DNA from: Pseudomonas paralcaligenes
GTDB lineage: Bacteria; Pseudomonadota; Gammaproteobacteria; Pseudomonadales; Pseudomonadaceae
Direction of reading: 5' to 3'
Length of the DNA: 64,000 nt
NCBI RefSeq assembly: GCF_019655855.1
Contig: NZ_BPFX01000007.1
Coordinates: 310,001-374,000, forward strand
In this document: one piece after another, positions 56,821-64,000 of the stretch
How positions within the stretch are numbered: position 1 is the stretch's first letter
Layout of the letters: each line of letters opens with the position of its first letter
Notes under the pieces: generated by a model
Told to the model about the DNA's origin: nothing
Seen by the model: the letters and a program-made list of their open reading frames with translations, nothing else
Databases searched by the model: none
Program-made: the position numbers and the translations under genes

Positions 56821-56856
56821 ATCAAGAGACTCGGGCGAGAATGCCCGTGACGAGAT

Positions 56857-56893
56857 CTCCCGTGTCACCGGCTGGATGGCCGGCGACACGGGA
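56857..56893. terminator. Hairpin between the CopD-like gene and ompA
   Basis: CTCCCGTGTC is complementary to GACACGGGAG about 25 bases later. A second palindrome (GGGCGAC/GTCGCCC) spans about 56932-56960. They lie between convergent genes and have no strong T run. Confidence 0.5.
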
Positions 56894-56974
56894 GCAAAGA
56901 CCCGACTCCCAAGATGTACGAATCAGCCCGGTGGGCGACCACGCCTGTGCGACAGTCGCCCCCGGTTCTGATCG

Positions 56975-57607
56975 TTAGGGGCGAGCCTCGACCTCGGCTT
57001 CCACGCGACGGTTGATGGCGCGGCCTTCGTCAGTGGCGTTGTCGGCTACCGGGCGGCTTTCGCCATAGCCCACCGAGCTGACACGGTCGCTGCCCACGCC
57101 ATACTGGTTGACCAGCACGTCGCGCACGGCGTTGGCACGGCGCTCGGACAGGCCCTGGTTGTAGGCGTCGGTGCCGACGGAGTCGGTGTGCCCTTCGACC
57201 ACGGTGCTGGTGGACGGATACTGGCTCATGAAGTCGGCCAGCGCCTTGATGTCAGCCTGGCTTTCCGGCTTGACCACGGACTTGTCGAAGTCGAACTTGA
57301 CGTCCAGTTCGACGCGCACCGCCTCGGCCTGTTCGGGCTCGGCCACGGCGACTTCCTCGACCACGGTCTCCTCGACCACCGCCACCTGCTCGCTGGCGCC
57401 ATGCACCCAGCAGTAGGAGGCGGCAACGCCGGCACCGACCAGTGCACCGTAACCGGCCCACTCCGAGCTTTCGATCGCACCCAGCGCAGCGCCGGTCACA
57501 CCACCCACGGCCGCGCAGGTCGGCCAGTCGGTTTTCTGGATACCAGCACAGCCGGTCAGCAGGCCGCTTGCCAGGATCAGGGGTACAGCTTTCCTTGTGA
57601 TACTCAT
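56975..57607 (-). CDS. OmpA-family lipoprotein with glycine-zipper segment
   Basis: A 210-residue outer-membrane protein with lipobox LTGC. A glycine-zipper-like region spans about 30-65 (AAVGGVTGAALGAIESSEWAGYG, VGAGVAASYCW), then an acidic Glu/Val linker (about 72-95), then an OmpA domain (VELDVKFDFDKSVVKPESQA, EGHTDSVGTDAYNQGLSERRA, GRAINRRVEAEV). It anchors the outer membrane to peptidoglycan. AGGAG precedes ATG 57607. Confidence 0.9.
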   Translation of the reverse strand: MSITRKAVPLILASGLLTGCAGIQKTDWPTCAAVGGVTGAALGAIESSEWAGYGALVGAGVAASYCWVHGASEQVAVVEETVVEEVAVAEPEQAEAVRVELDVKFDFDKSVVKPESQADIKALADFMSQYPSTSTVVEGHTDSVGTDAYNQGLSERRANAVRDVLVNQYGVGSDRVSSVGYGESRPVADNATDEGRAINRRVEAEVEARP

Positions 57608-57683
57608 CTTCTTAGGTCTCCTGTAGGGAATCGGCATCTAACCGACAGCAAAGAAGTAAAGATCGCTTCCTTACTATCTGCCA

Positions 57684-57713
57684 GTTATAGGCACTTTTCG
57701 CGCCAAGTTCCAA
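57684..57713 (-). promoter_or_regulatory. Sigma-70 promoter of the OmpA-family gene
   Basis: On the minus strand TTGGAA (57708-57713), 18 bases, TATAAC (57684-57689). The leader to the ATG would be about 70 bases. Confidence 0.55.
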
Positions 57714-57762
57714 AGAGTTTGTCCATCGCGGTAGTCTTTGCGTTCACATTAAGATCGCAGCC

Positions 57763-58260
57763 ATGACCCAGACCTTTTCCCCCCGCACTCCCCAACAGGC
57801 GCTGGCCGCCCTGCTCGACCACCATGCTCCCCGGCGCCTGCTGGTGGTCGGTGGCAGCCAGTTGCCGGCGGTGACCGCCTTCCAGCAGGCGCACCCGGAA
57901 ACCGAGCTGGCCCAGGCGCCGGCCGCCCCGCTGCCCGCAGAGCTGGCGGCCCAGCGCTACGACCTGGCCCTGTTCGCCGACTGCCTGGAACACCTGCCCA
58001 GGCGCACCGCCCTGGAGTTGCTGGGCGGAATCCGCAACCTCAACGCCAGCCGCCTGGCGGTGTTGGTCGACATGGCCGCCGGCGACTGGAAGGACACCGA
58101 TTTCTTCGCCCTCGCCCTGCAGGCCAGCGAGAGCTTCCAGCGCGACGACCAGGTGCTGACCCTGTTCACCTACGACCTGCGCGACTACAAGCAGGTCCCG
58201 GACTGGCTCAACGCCAAGTTCTGGGCCAACCCCGAAAACTTCGGCAAGTACTGGTGGTGA
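57763..58260 (+). CDS. Conserved hypothetical protein (DUF6231-type)
   Basis: A 165-residue soluble protein. Its middle ([24 protein letters not shown]) recalls the core of class I methyltransferases, but the SAM-binding glycine motif is reduced to LLVVGGSQL, so activity is doubtful. The C-terminus is aromatic ([18 protein letters not shown]). It precedes ychJ by four bases and is probably co-transcribed. I place it in DUF6231 from memory. Confidence 0.75.
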   Translation: MTQTFSPRTPQQALAALLDHHAPRRLLVVGGSQLPAVTAFQQAHPETELAQAPAAPLPAELAAQRYDLALFADCLEHLPRRTALELLGGIRNLNASRLAVLVDMAAGDWKDTDFFALALQASESFQRDDQVLTLFTYDLRDYKQVPDWLNAKFWANPENFGKYWW

Positions 58261-58264
58261 TCCC

Positions 58265-58735
58265 ATGAGCCAAGCCTGCCCCTGCGGCAGCGGCAGTGCC
58301 CTCGACGCCTGCTGCGGCCACTATCACCAGGGCACCCCGGCGCCCAGCGCCGAACACCTGATGCGCTCGCGCTACAGCGCCTACGTGCTGGGCCTGGTCG
58401 ACTACCTGGTCGCCACCACCCTGCCCGCCCAGCAGGCCAGTCTGGACCGGGACGGCATCCGCGCCTGGAGCCTCGGCAGCACCTGGCTGGGGCTGGAGGC
58501 GGAAGGCAGCGAGCTGATCGGCGCCCAGCCCGAACACGCCTTCGTCACCTTCACCGCCCGCTGGCACGACGGCAGCGGCGAGCACAGCCACCGCGAGCGC
58601 TCCGCCTTCGTCCAGCGCGATGGCCGCTGGTACTTCCTCGACCCCACGGCCGCGCTGAAGGCCGGGCGCAACGACGCCTGCCCCTGCGGCAGCGGGCAGA
58701 AATTCAAGAAGTGCTGCAGCCCCTACCTGGGCTAG
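58265..58735 (+). CDS. ychJ: YchJ family protein with two SEC-C motifs
   Basis: A 156-residue protein with an N-terminal SEC-C zinc motif ([13 protein letters not shown], residues 5-17), a central NTF2-like domain, and a second SEC-C motif at the C-terminus ([13 protein letters not shown]). SEC-C motifs bind zinc and are shared with the SecA tail. Function is not established. It is coupled to the upstream DUF6231-type gene. Another SEC-C protein lies at 61183-61386. Confidence 0.92.
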   Translation: MSQACPCGSGSALDACCGHYHQGTPAPSAEHLMRSRYSAYVLGLVDYLVATTLPAQQASLDRDGIRAWSLGSTWLGLEAEGSELIGAQPEHAFVTFTARWHDGSGEHSHRERSAFVQRDGRWYFLDPTAALKAGRNDACPCGSGQKFKKCCSPYLG

Positions 58736-58804
58736 ACCTCGGCGAAAACTCTGCTTCATTTGTTACAGCCCCCGACGGGAATCGGGGCCAACAAGGAGCA
58801 GTAG

Positions 58805-59917
58805 ATGAAGCACAAGCACAGTGGAGCGGCGGCCGGCCTGGTCGCCTTGATGGCCGTGGCGGGCGTCCATGCGGACGATGTCAGGGTCGACCTGGGCAGC
58901 AGCGAGCGGGTCACGCGCCTGTTCGCCTACCCCAATAACTGCAGCGTGATCTGCTATCGCGACTGGACCCTCGAACAGACCGCCGAGCACTACCTCAAGC
59001 AGAGCCTCGAACGCGACGGCTACGGCGCGGCGACGGTCAAGGTCAGCCGCGACGGCGACAGCCTCTCGGCCAGTTTCAGCGGCGTGCCGCAGGATTACGG
59101 CAAGCCGCTGACCGACCTGCTGAACGCCGGGGACCTAGCCTTCGACGGCGCCAGCAAACTCAACGGCGACAACAAGTGGCAGTACAGCTGGTACTTCTTC
59201 CTGCCCCTGGGCATGGCCCTGGACAACCGCAAGAGCGTGGAGCTGCTGCACTTCCCGCCGGACTACTCGCTGACCCAGGCGCAGGATTACCTGGAGTCCA
59301 AGACCACCGACCGCTGGGCCTCGCTGCTCACCGAGAACGGCGTGCCGGCCGCGCAGACTCCGGCCTTCCAGACCATCATCGACATCGCCCCGATCGCCGC
59401 GCCGGCCAGCGCCGGCGGCGACCTCGAAGGGGTCTACGGCTACTTCACCGACTACCAGACGACCATGGTCGCCCAGCTCACCGCCGGCGACGGCCAGGCG
59501 CTGCCCATGGTGGCCTTCGGCGGGCCGGTGCGCAGCTGGGTCAACAGCCAGTACAAGGCGAACATCGGCGTGCTCGGCCTGGACGAGATCAGCCCCGCGC
59601 CGGGTCAGCGCGTGCCGGTACTCGGCGCCAACCATCCCAGCTACATCTGGTACGCGGCCGACCCGGAGAACTACGACGGCGACCAGCAGAAGGCCGACGC
59701 CGCAGGGCTGCGGGTGATGGGACAGGACATCAGCGCCGCCTGCTGGCAGGCCGGCATGGGCCAGGACCCGTCCGCCGATCCGCAGAAGACCCTCGATGCC
59801 TGCACGCAGAAGTGGCAGGTGACCGACAAGGTGCAGACCTGCGAGCTGTTCTACACCTCGGTACGCAACCTGACGCCGCCCGAGGCCCAGGCCAAGTGCA
59901 GCGCCAGCGGCAGCTGA
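58805..59917 (+). CDS. Secreted hypothetical protein
   Basis: A 370-residue protein with a signal peptide (MKHKHSGAAAGLVALMAVAGVHA). I do not recognise the family. Several cysteines are spaced along the chain: CSVICYRDW near 42-50, and CWQAG, DACTQKW, CELFY and KCSAS in the last 60 residues. This suggests disulfides in a periplasmic or extracellular protein. The chain is rich in aromatic residues and ends in a hydrophilic Ser/Gly tail. It has its own ribosome-binding site (AAGGAG) and no obvious operon partner. Confidence 0.8.
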   Translation: MKHKHSGAAAGLVALMAVAGVHADDVRVDLGSSERVTRLFAYPNNCSVICYRDWTLEQTAEHYLKQSLERDGYGAATVKVSRDGDSLSASFSGVPQDYGKPLTDLLNAGDLAFDGASKLNGDNKWQYSWYFFLPLGMALDNRKSVELLHFPPDYSLTQAQDYLESKTTDRWASLLTENGVPAAQTPAFQTIIDIAPIAAPASAGGDLEGVYGYFTDYQTTMVAQLTAGDGQALPMVAFGGPVRSWVNSQYKANIGVLGLDEISPAPGQRVPVLGANHPSYIWYAADPENYDGDQQKADAAGLRVMGQDISAACWQAGMGQDPSADPQKTLDACTQKWQVTDKVQTCELFYTSVRNLTPPEAQAKCSASGS

Positions 59918-59956
59918 CGCCCATGCGAAGAGGCCCGCGTCGGCGGGCCTCGTCCC

Positions 59957-60520
59957 TCACTCCTGCAGCTTGATATGCGAGGTGTCCGGCGGTGGCCCCG
60001 CCGGCGCCGCCTTGGCCTGGCCCATGTCGCTGCCGACCGGCGCCAGGCTGAACTGCGACAGGTCGACCTGCGGCGCCTGGGCCTCGGGTCTGGCGTCCTG
60101 CAGGTCGGCGCCGATCGGCGCGATGCCGAAGTCGGGCGCTTCCACATCGCTGAACGCGGCCATGTACTCGTCGCGCGGAATCACCTTCGCGGAGGCGGCG
60201 CTCCTCGCCGGGGCCGCCTGCGCGGGCGCCGCTGGCGCTGGGGCGGCGACCGGCTGCGCCGCGGGTGGCGGCGCCAGCGCCACCTCCTCCACCTGCAGCG
60301 GCTGGACGATGGCCAGCGCGCCGGCGCGCTCCATGGTGGCGCGGTACTTCTCCGCCCCCGCCGCATCCAGGTTGCTCTTGATCACGATGCGCCGCCCGGA
60401 AAACAGCAGCGCGATGCGCTGGGCATCGGCCTGGAACAGCCGCGCCAGGTTCTCCTTGACCTGGTCCGGCGAAGCGCCCGGCACCACCTGCCCGGCAAAG
60501 GCGATCTCGTAGAGGCTCAT
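59957..60520 (-). CDS. Hypothetical protein with small N-terminal domain and Pro/Ala linker
   Basis: A 187-residue protein. Residues 1-75 form a compact domain (MSLYEIAFAGQVVPGASPDQVKENLA... RRIVIKSNLDAAGAEKYRATMERAG) seen in some pseudomonad proteins that may bind lipids or other proteins. The remainder is a low-complexity Ala/Pro/Gln tail. There is no signal peptide. AGGAG precedes ATG 60520. It is divergent from the LEA-type lipoprotein gene. Function unknown. Confidence 0.78.
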   Translation of the reverse strand: MSLYEIAFAGQVVPGASPDQVKENLARLFQADAQRIALLFSGRRIVIKSNLDAAGAEKYRATMERAGALAIVQPLQVEEVALAPPPAAQPVAAPAPAAPAQAAPARSAASAKVIPRDEYMAAFSDVEAPDFGIAPIGADLQDARPEAQAPQVDLSQFSLAPVGSDMGQAKAAPAGPPPDTSHIKLQE

Positions 60521-60682
60521 GGTCCAACTCCTGTGCAATTCGGCCACCAGTATGGCGCAGTTTCATTCCGCCAACAGCCAGGGCCCGTTCTCGTTTCGCC
60601 CACGGCCGCGACGAAACCGAGCCAGGCCCTATGGCGACCAAACAACCGCTTGTTACACTGGGGCGTCCACCGGAGTAACGCA

Positions 60683-61177
60683 ATGTCTTCACAGGCGCGA
60701 ACCAATATCATCGCCCTCGCCGTCATCTTCGCCCTGCAAGCAGGGCTCACGGGCTGTACCAGCTGGTTCACCGGCGATTTCGCGGACCCGGAAGTCCACC
60801 TCGTCAAAGTCGACGTGATCAAGGCCAAGCTGCTGGAACAGCAGTTCTCCCTGCGTTTCCGGGTCGACAACCCCAACGATTTCGAGCTGCCGGTACGCCG
60901 CCTGAGCTACGACATCCAGCTCAACGGCATCCAGCTGGCCGAGGGCGAGTCCAGCCAGTGGATCAACGTGCCCGCCCATGGCCGCCGGGAGTTCGAGGTG
61001 CCGGTGCGGACCAACCTGTGGCGCCACCTCAAGGGCATCGTCAAGGCGCTGGAAGACCCGGATCAGCCGATCCGCTACCGCCTCAGCGGCAAGGTCCGCA
61101 CCGGCGTGATGTTCGGCCGTGACGTGCATGTGCAGCGCAATGGCGAGATAATCCCCGCCGATTACATTCCGGAGTGA
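60683..61177 (+). CDS. LEA type 2 (WHy domain) lipoprotein
   Basis: A 164-residue lipoprotein with lipobox LTGC at about residues 22-25 and a WHy/LEA_2 beta-sandwich ([21 protein letters not shown]). These proteins are linked to desiccation or stress protection of membranes. Its TGA lies within the ribosome-binding region of the next gene, so the two are coupled. Confidence 0.87.
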   Translation: MSSQARTNIIALAVIFALQAGLTGCTSWFTGDFADPEVHLVKVDVIKAKLLEQQFSLRFRVDNPNDFELPVRRLSYDIQLNGIQLAEGESSQWINVPAHGRREFEVPVRTNLWRHLKGIVKALEDPDQPIRYRLSGKVRTGVMFGRDVHVQRNGEIIPADYIPE

Positions 61178-61182
61178 GCTTC

Positions 61183-61386
<204 letters not shown>

Positions 61387-61402
61387 CCCAGGCGCCCTCC
61401 CC

Positions 61403-61468
61403 GTAGGAGCCGGCTCTGCCGGCGAACGCCCGCACGGCGCGCCATTCGCGAGTAGAACTCGCTCCTAC
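61403..61468. repeat. REP doublet (REPIN-like)
   Basis: GTAGGAGC (61403-61410) and its complement GCTCCTAC (61461-61468) bracket a 66-bp inverted pair containing GGCGAA...TTCGCGAGT-type arms. This is the usual Pseudomonas REP style, placed between convergent-neutral genes upstream of quiP. Confidence 0.75.
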
Positions 61469-61519
61469 CGCCCTCTACAATCCGCCCCATCGTCCGTCTC
61501 CCTGCGCCAGGAGCCAGTC

Positions 61520-64000
61520 ATGGGTTCGCGCCTGTTCCGTCCGCTGTTCCTCACCGCCGCCGCTACCCTGGGTAGCAGCCTGTTCCTCGGTGGCTGCCAG
61601 TCCTTCCTCGACAGCCGCTACGCCAAGAGCGTGCACCCGGACCAGGGCATCGTCCGCGTCCAGGGCCTGGCGCAGAGCGTGGTGGTGCGGCGCAACCCGC
61701 TGGGCATGCCGCTGATCGAGACCACCACCTTCCACGACGCCCTGTTCACCTTGGGCTACGTGCATGCCGCCGACCGCCTCAGCCAGATGGTCGGCATGCG
61801 CCTGCTGGCCGAGGGCCGCCTGGCCGAGATGAACGGCCCCGGCGTGCTGGAGATCGACCGTTTCATGCGCACGGTGAACCTGCGCGCCAGCGCCAAGGTG
61901 CTCTACAAGAACGCCTCGCCGCGCCTGAAGAAGTTCTTCGAGGTGTATGCCCGCGGCGTCAACGCCTACCTGTTCCGCTATCAGGACAAGCTGCCGATGG
62001 ACCTGGCGGCGAGCGGCTACCGCCCGGCCTACTGGAAGCCGGAAGACTCGGTGCTGCTGTTCTGCCTGCTCAACTTCGGCCTGTCGGTCAACCTGCAAGA
62101 GGAGATCGCCTCGCTGACCCTCGCCGACAAGGTGGGCGCCGACAAGCTCGCCTGGCTGCTGCCCACCTATCCGGACGAACCGTTGCCCTTCGAGGAAGCC
62201 GAGAAGCTGCGCGGCCTGAGCCTGGCCGGCAGGATCCCGGGCCTGGCCGCGGTGAACCAGGCCGCCGGCCAGGTGGCGGCCCTCAACATGTTCGGCGTCG
62301 CCGCCTCCAACAACTGGGCCATCGCCCCGCGCAACAGCCGCAGCGGCAGGAGCCTACTGGCCAACGACACCCACCTGCCGCTGTCGATGCCCTCGATCTG
62401 GAACTTCGTGCAGATCCGCTCGCCGAAATTCCAGGCCGCCGGCGTGTCCATCGCCGGAGTGCCGGCCGTGGTCGCCGGCTACAACGGCAAGCTGGCCTGG
62501 GGCATCACCATGGTCATGGGCGACAACCAGGATCTGTTCCTGGAGAAGGTCAAGCGCGAGGGCAACCGCCTCCACTACCTGGCCGACGGCAAGTGGCAGC
62601 CCGCCCGCGAGCGCCAGGAAACCTTCTTCATCCGTGGCCAGAAGCCGATCCGCGAGACCATCTGGGAGACCCGCAACGGCCCGCTGCTCAACTCGGCCCT
62701 CGGCGAGCGCAAGTCACCCCTGCAGCCGCTACCGCTATCCAGCGGCTACGGGCTGGCGCTGCGCACCATCCAGGGCGAGGCGGACCGCTCGCTCGACGCC
62801 TTCTTCGATCTGTCCAACGCCCAGTCGGTGGAACAGGCCTTCGAGGCCACCCGCGAGATCCGCGCCGCCGCGCTGAACATCGTGTTCGCCGATGCCCGAC
62901 AGATCGGCTGGCAGGTCACCGGCCGCTACCCGAACCGCAAACAGGGCACCGGCCTGGTGCCGTCGCCCGCCTGGGACGGCGCCTACGACTGGGACGGTCA
63001 TGCCGACCCCATGCTCCATCCCTACGATCAGGACCCGGCCCAGGGCTGGCTGGGCACCGCCAACCACCGCATCGTGCCGCGCGGCTACGGCATGCAGCTG
63101 TCCAACTCCTGGTTCTACCCGGAACGCGCCGAGCGCATCGCGCAGCTGGCCGGCACGGGAAGGCACGACCAGAAGAGCATGATCGCCATGCAGTACGATC
63201 AGACCACGCCCTTCGTCGGCAAGCTGCAGGCGATGTTCGACGCGCCGGGCATGGCCGAGCCGCTGAAGAAGGCCATCGCCGCCCTGCCGGCCGCCGAGCG
63301 TGCCCGGGCCGAAGAGGCCCACAAGCGGCTGATGGCCTTCGACGGCCGCCTCGCCGCCACCTCCGCCGACGCCGCCCTGTACGGCGCCTTCCTCCAGGAA
63401 AGCGCCAAGGCGACCTTCCTCGACGAACTGGGCCCGGAAACCGGCCCGGCCTGGCAGGCGCTGGTGGACATCGCCAACAACAGCTACTCGGCCCAGGCCG
63501 ACCACCTGCTGGGCCGTGACGACAGCCCGTTCTGGGACGACGTGAAGACGCCGCAGAAGGAAGACAAGGCCGCCATCCTGGCGCGCAGCCTGGCCAGCGC
63601 GGTCGCCTACCTGGAACGCGAACTGGGCGCCGACCGCAACGCCTGGCAGTGGGGCAAGCTGCACCAGTACCGCTGGACCAGCAACGCCACGAAGATGGCG
63701 CCCTACCTGAGCGCCAGCCAGCGCAGCGGCATCGAGTCCATCGCCGGCTATCTGGACCGCGGCCCCTACCCGGCCGGCGGCGACCACGGCACCCTCAACG
63801 TGGCCGCCTATGCCTGGGGCAAGGACTTCGACGTGTGGCTGGTCCCGGCCATGCGCATCGTGGTCGACTTCGGCCTGGAAGAGCCGATGATCGGGGTCAA
63901 CAGTTCGGGGCAGTCCGGCAACCCGGCCAGCCCGCACTACGCCGACGGCATCGAGGCCTGGCTCAAGGGTGGCTACATGAGCTTCCCCTTCCAGGGCCGC
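61520..64000 (+). CDS. quiP: Penicillin acylase family protein, QuiP-like acyl-homoserine lactone acylase (3' end beyond window)
   Basis: The first 827 residues of an Ntn-hydrolase precursor; the C-terminus lies past the right edge. It has a signal/lipoprotein-like N-terminus (LGGC at about 23-26), and the chain would be cut before the nucleophile Ser263 in [12 protein letters not shown], giving alpha and beta subunits. Other family signatures are [15 protein letters not shown], and [10 protein letters not shown]. QuiP of P. aeruginosa degrades long-chain acyl-homoserine lactones, and the sequence and neighbours resemble it. AGGAG precedes the ATG. Confidence 0.9.
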   Translation, partial: MGSRLFRPLFLTAAATLGSSLFLGGCQSFLDSRYAKSVHPDQGIVRVQGLAQSVVVRRNPLGMPLIETTTFHDALFTLGYVHAADRLSQMVGMRLLAEGRLAEMNGPGVLEIDRFMRTVNLRASAKVLYKNASPRLKKFFEVYARGVNAYLFRYQDKLPMDLAASGYRPAYWKPEDSVLLFCLLNFGLSVNLQEEIASLTLADKVGADKLAWLLPTYPDEPLPFEEAEKLRGLSLAGRIPGLAAVNQAAGQVAALNMFGVAASNNWAIAPRNSRSGRSLLANDTHLPLSMPSIWNFVQIRSPKFQAAGVSIAGVPAVVAGYNGKLAWGITMVMGDNQDLFLEKVKREGNRLHYLADGKWQPARERQETFFIRGQKPIRETIWETRNGPLLNSALGERKSPLQPLPLSSGYGLALRTIQGEADRSLDAFFDLSNAQSVEQAFEATREIRAAALNIVFADARQIGWQVTGRYPNRKQGTGLVPSPAWDGAYDWDGHADPMLHPYDQDPAQGWLGTANHRIVPRGYGMQLSNSWFYPERAERIAQLAGTGRHDQKSMIAMQYDQTTPFVGKLQAMFDAPGMAEPLKKAIAALPAAERARAEEAHKRLMAFDGRLAATSADAALYGAFLQESAKATFLDELGPETGPAWQALVDIANNSYSAQADHLLGRDDSPFWDDVKTPQKEDKAAILARSLASAVAYLERELGADRNAWQWGKLHQYRWTSNATKMAPYLSASQRSGIESIAGYLDRGPYPAGGDHGTLNVAAYAWGKDFDVWLVPAMRIVVDFGLEEPMIGVNSSGQSGNPASPHYADGIEAWLKGGYMSFPFQGR

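Overview
The window comes from a GC-rich gammaproteobacterium, almost certainly a Pseudomonas in the broad sense. The evidence is the housekeeping set (tig-clpP-clpX-lon-hupB-ppiD), the split flgBCDE / flgFGHIJKL flagellar operons with sigma-54 promoters, efp next to its Arg-rhamnosyltransferase earP, an OprD-family porin, and a run of genes (quiP, SEC-C proteins, ychJ, OmpA, dinG, pdxH, glycerate kinase) that resembles the PA1032-PA1053 neighbourhood of P. aeruginosa as I remember it. The species cannot be fixed from the sequence alone.

Layout. (1) 1-12985, all minus: a tightly coupled sugar operon, read from rfbF at the right to a partial gene running off the left edge. rfbF, rfbG and rfbH make a CDP-4-keto-3,6-dideoxyhexose. 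They are followed by a nucleotidyltransferase, a CBS-GHMP kinase fusion, a NeuB-like synthase fused to a TIM-barrel isomerase, an FkbM-type protein, a ThDP enzyme of the acetolactate synthase/YerE type, a second isomerase, a Gfo/Idh/MocA oxidoreductase and an SDR. Almost every junction overlaps (ATGA, TTGA, TGATG). The set fits synthesis of an unusual branched or higher-carbon sugar for flagellin or surface glycans. This is the most novel part of the window. (2) 13312-21720, minus: the proteostasis block ppiD, hupB, lon, clpX, clpP, tig, with a sigma-32-like promoter before lon and a near-consensus sigma-70 promoter before hupB. (3) 21909-22289, plus: a small DUF3597 gene. (4) 22392-38644: the flagellar region. 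flgF-L and flgB-E (minus) each follow a near-perfect sigma-54 site; cheV-cheR (minus) diverge from flgA (plus, sigma-54-like site); flgM-flgN-flgZ (plus) follow a FliA site. (5) 38676-44639: a glutamine synthetase-like enzyme, a glutaredoxin-like protein, a DUF5610 gene with its own FliA-type promoter, a tetR/metallo-hydrolase divergent pair with a palindromic operator, and an OprD-family porin. (6) 44640-45086: a gene-free stretch with a nested inverted-repeat element that looks like a MITE. (7) 45087-64000: earP-efp, lipoproteins, glycerate kinase, pdxH, a family VIII-type hydrolase, a large secreted glycoside hydrolase-like protein, dinG, a CopD-like protein, OmpA, several hypothetical genes, a REP doublet, and quiP running off the right edge.

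Together these genes build and regulate a polar-type flagellum (rod, hook and junction proteins, chemotaxis adaptation, anti-sigma factor, c-di-GMP effector) beside a glycan pathway that may decorate it. The remainder is housekeeping and envelope functions. No rRNA, tRNA, CRISPR array, prophage or transposase gene was seen.
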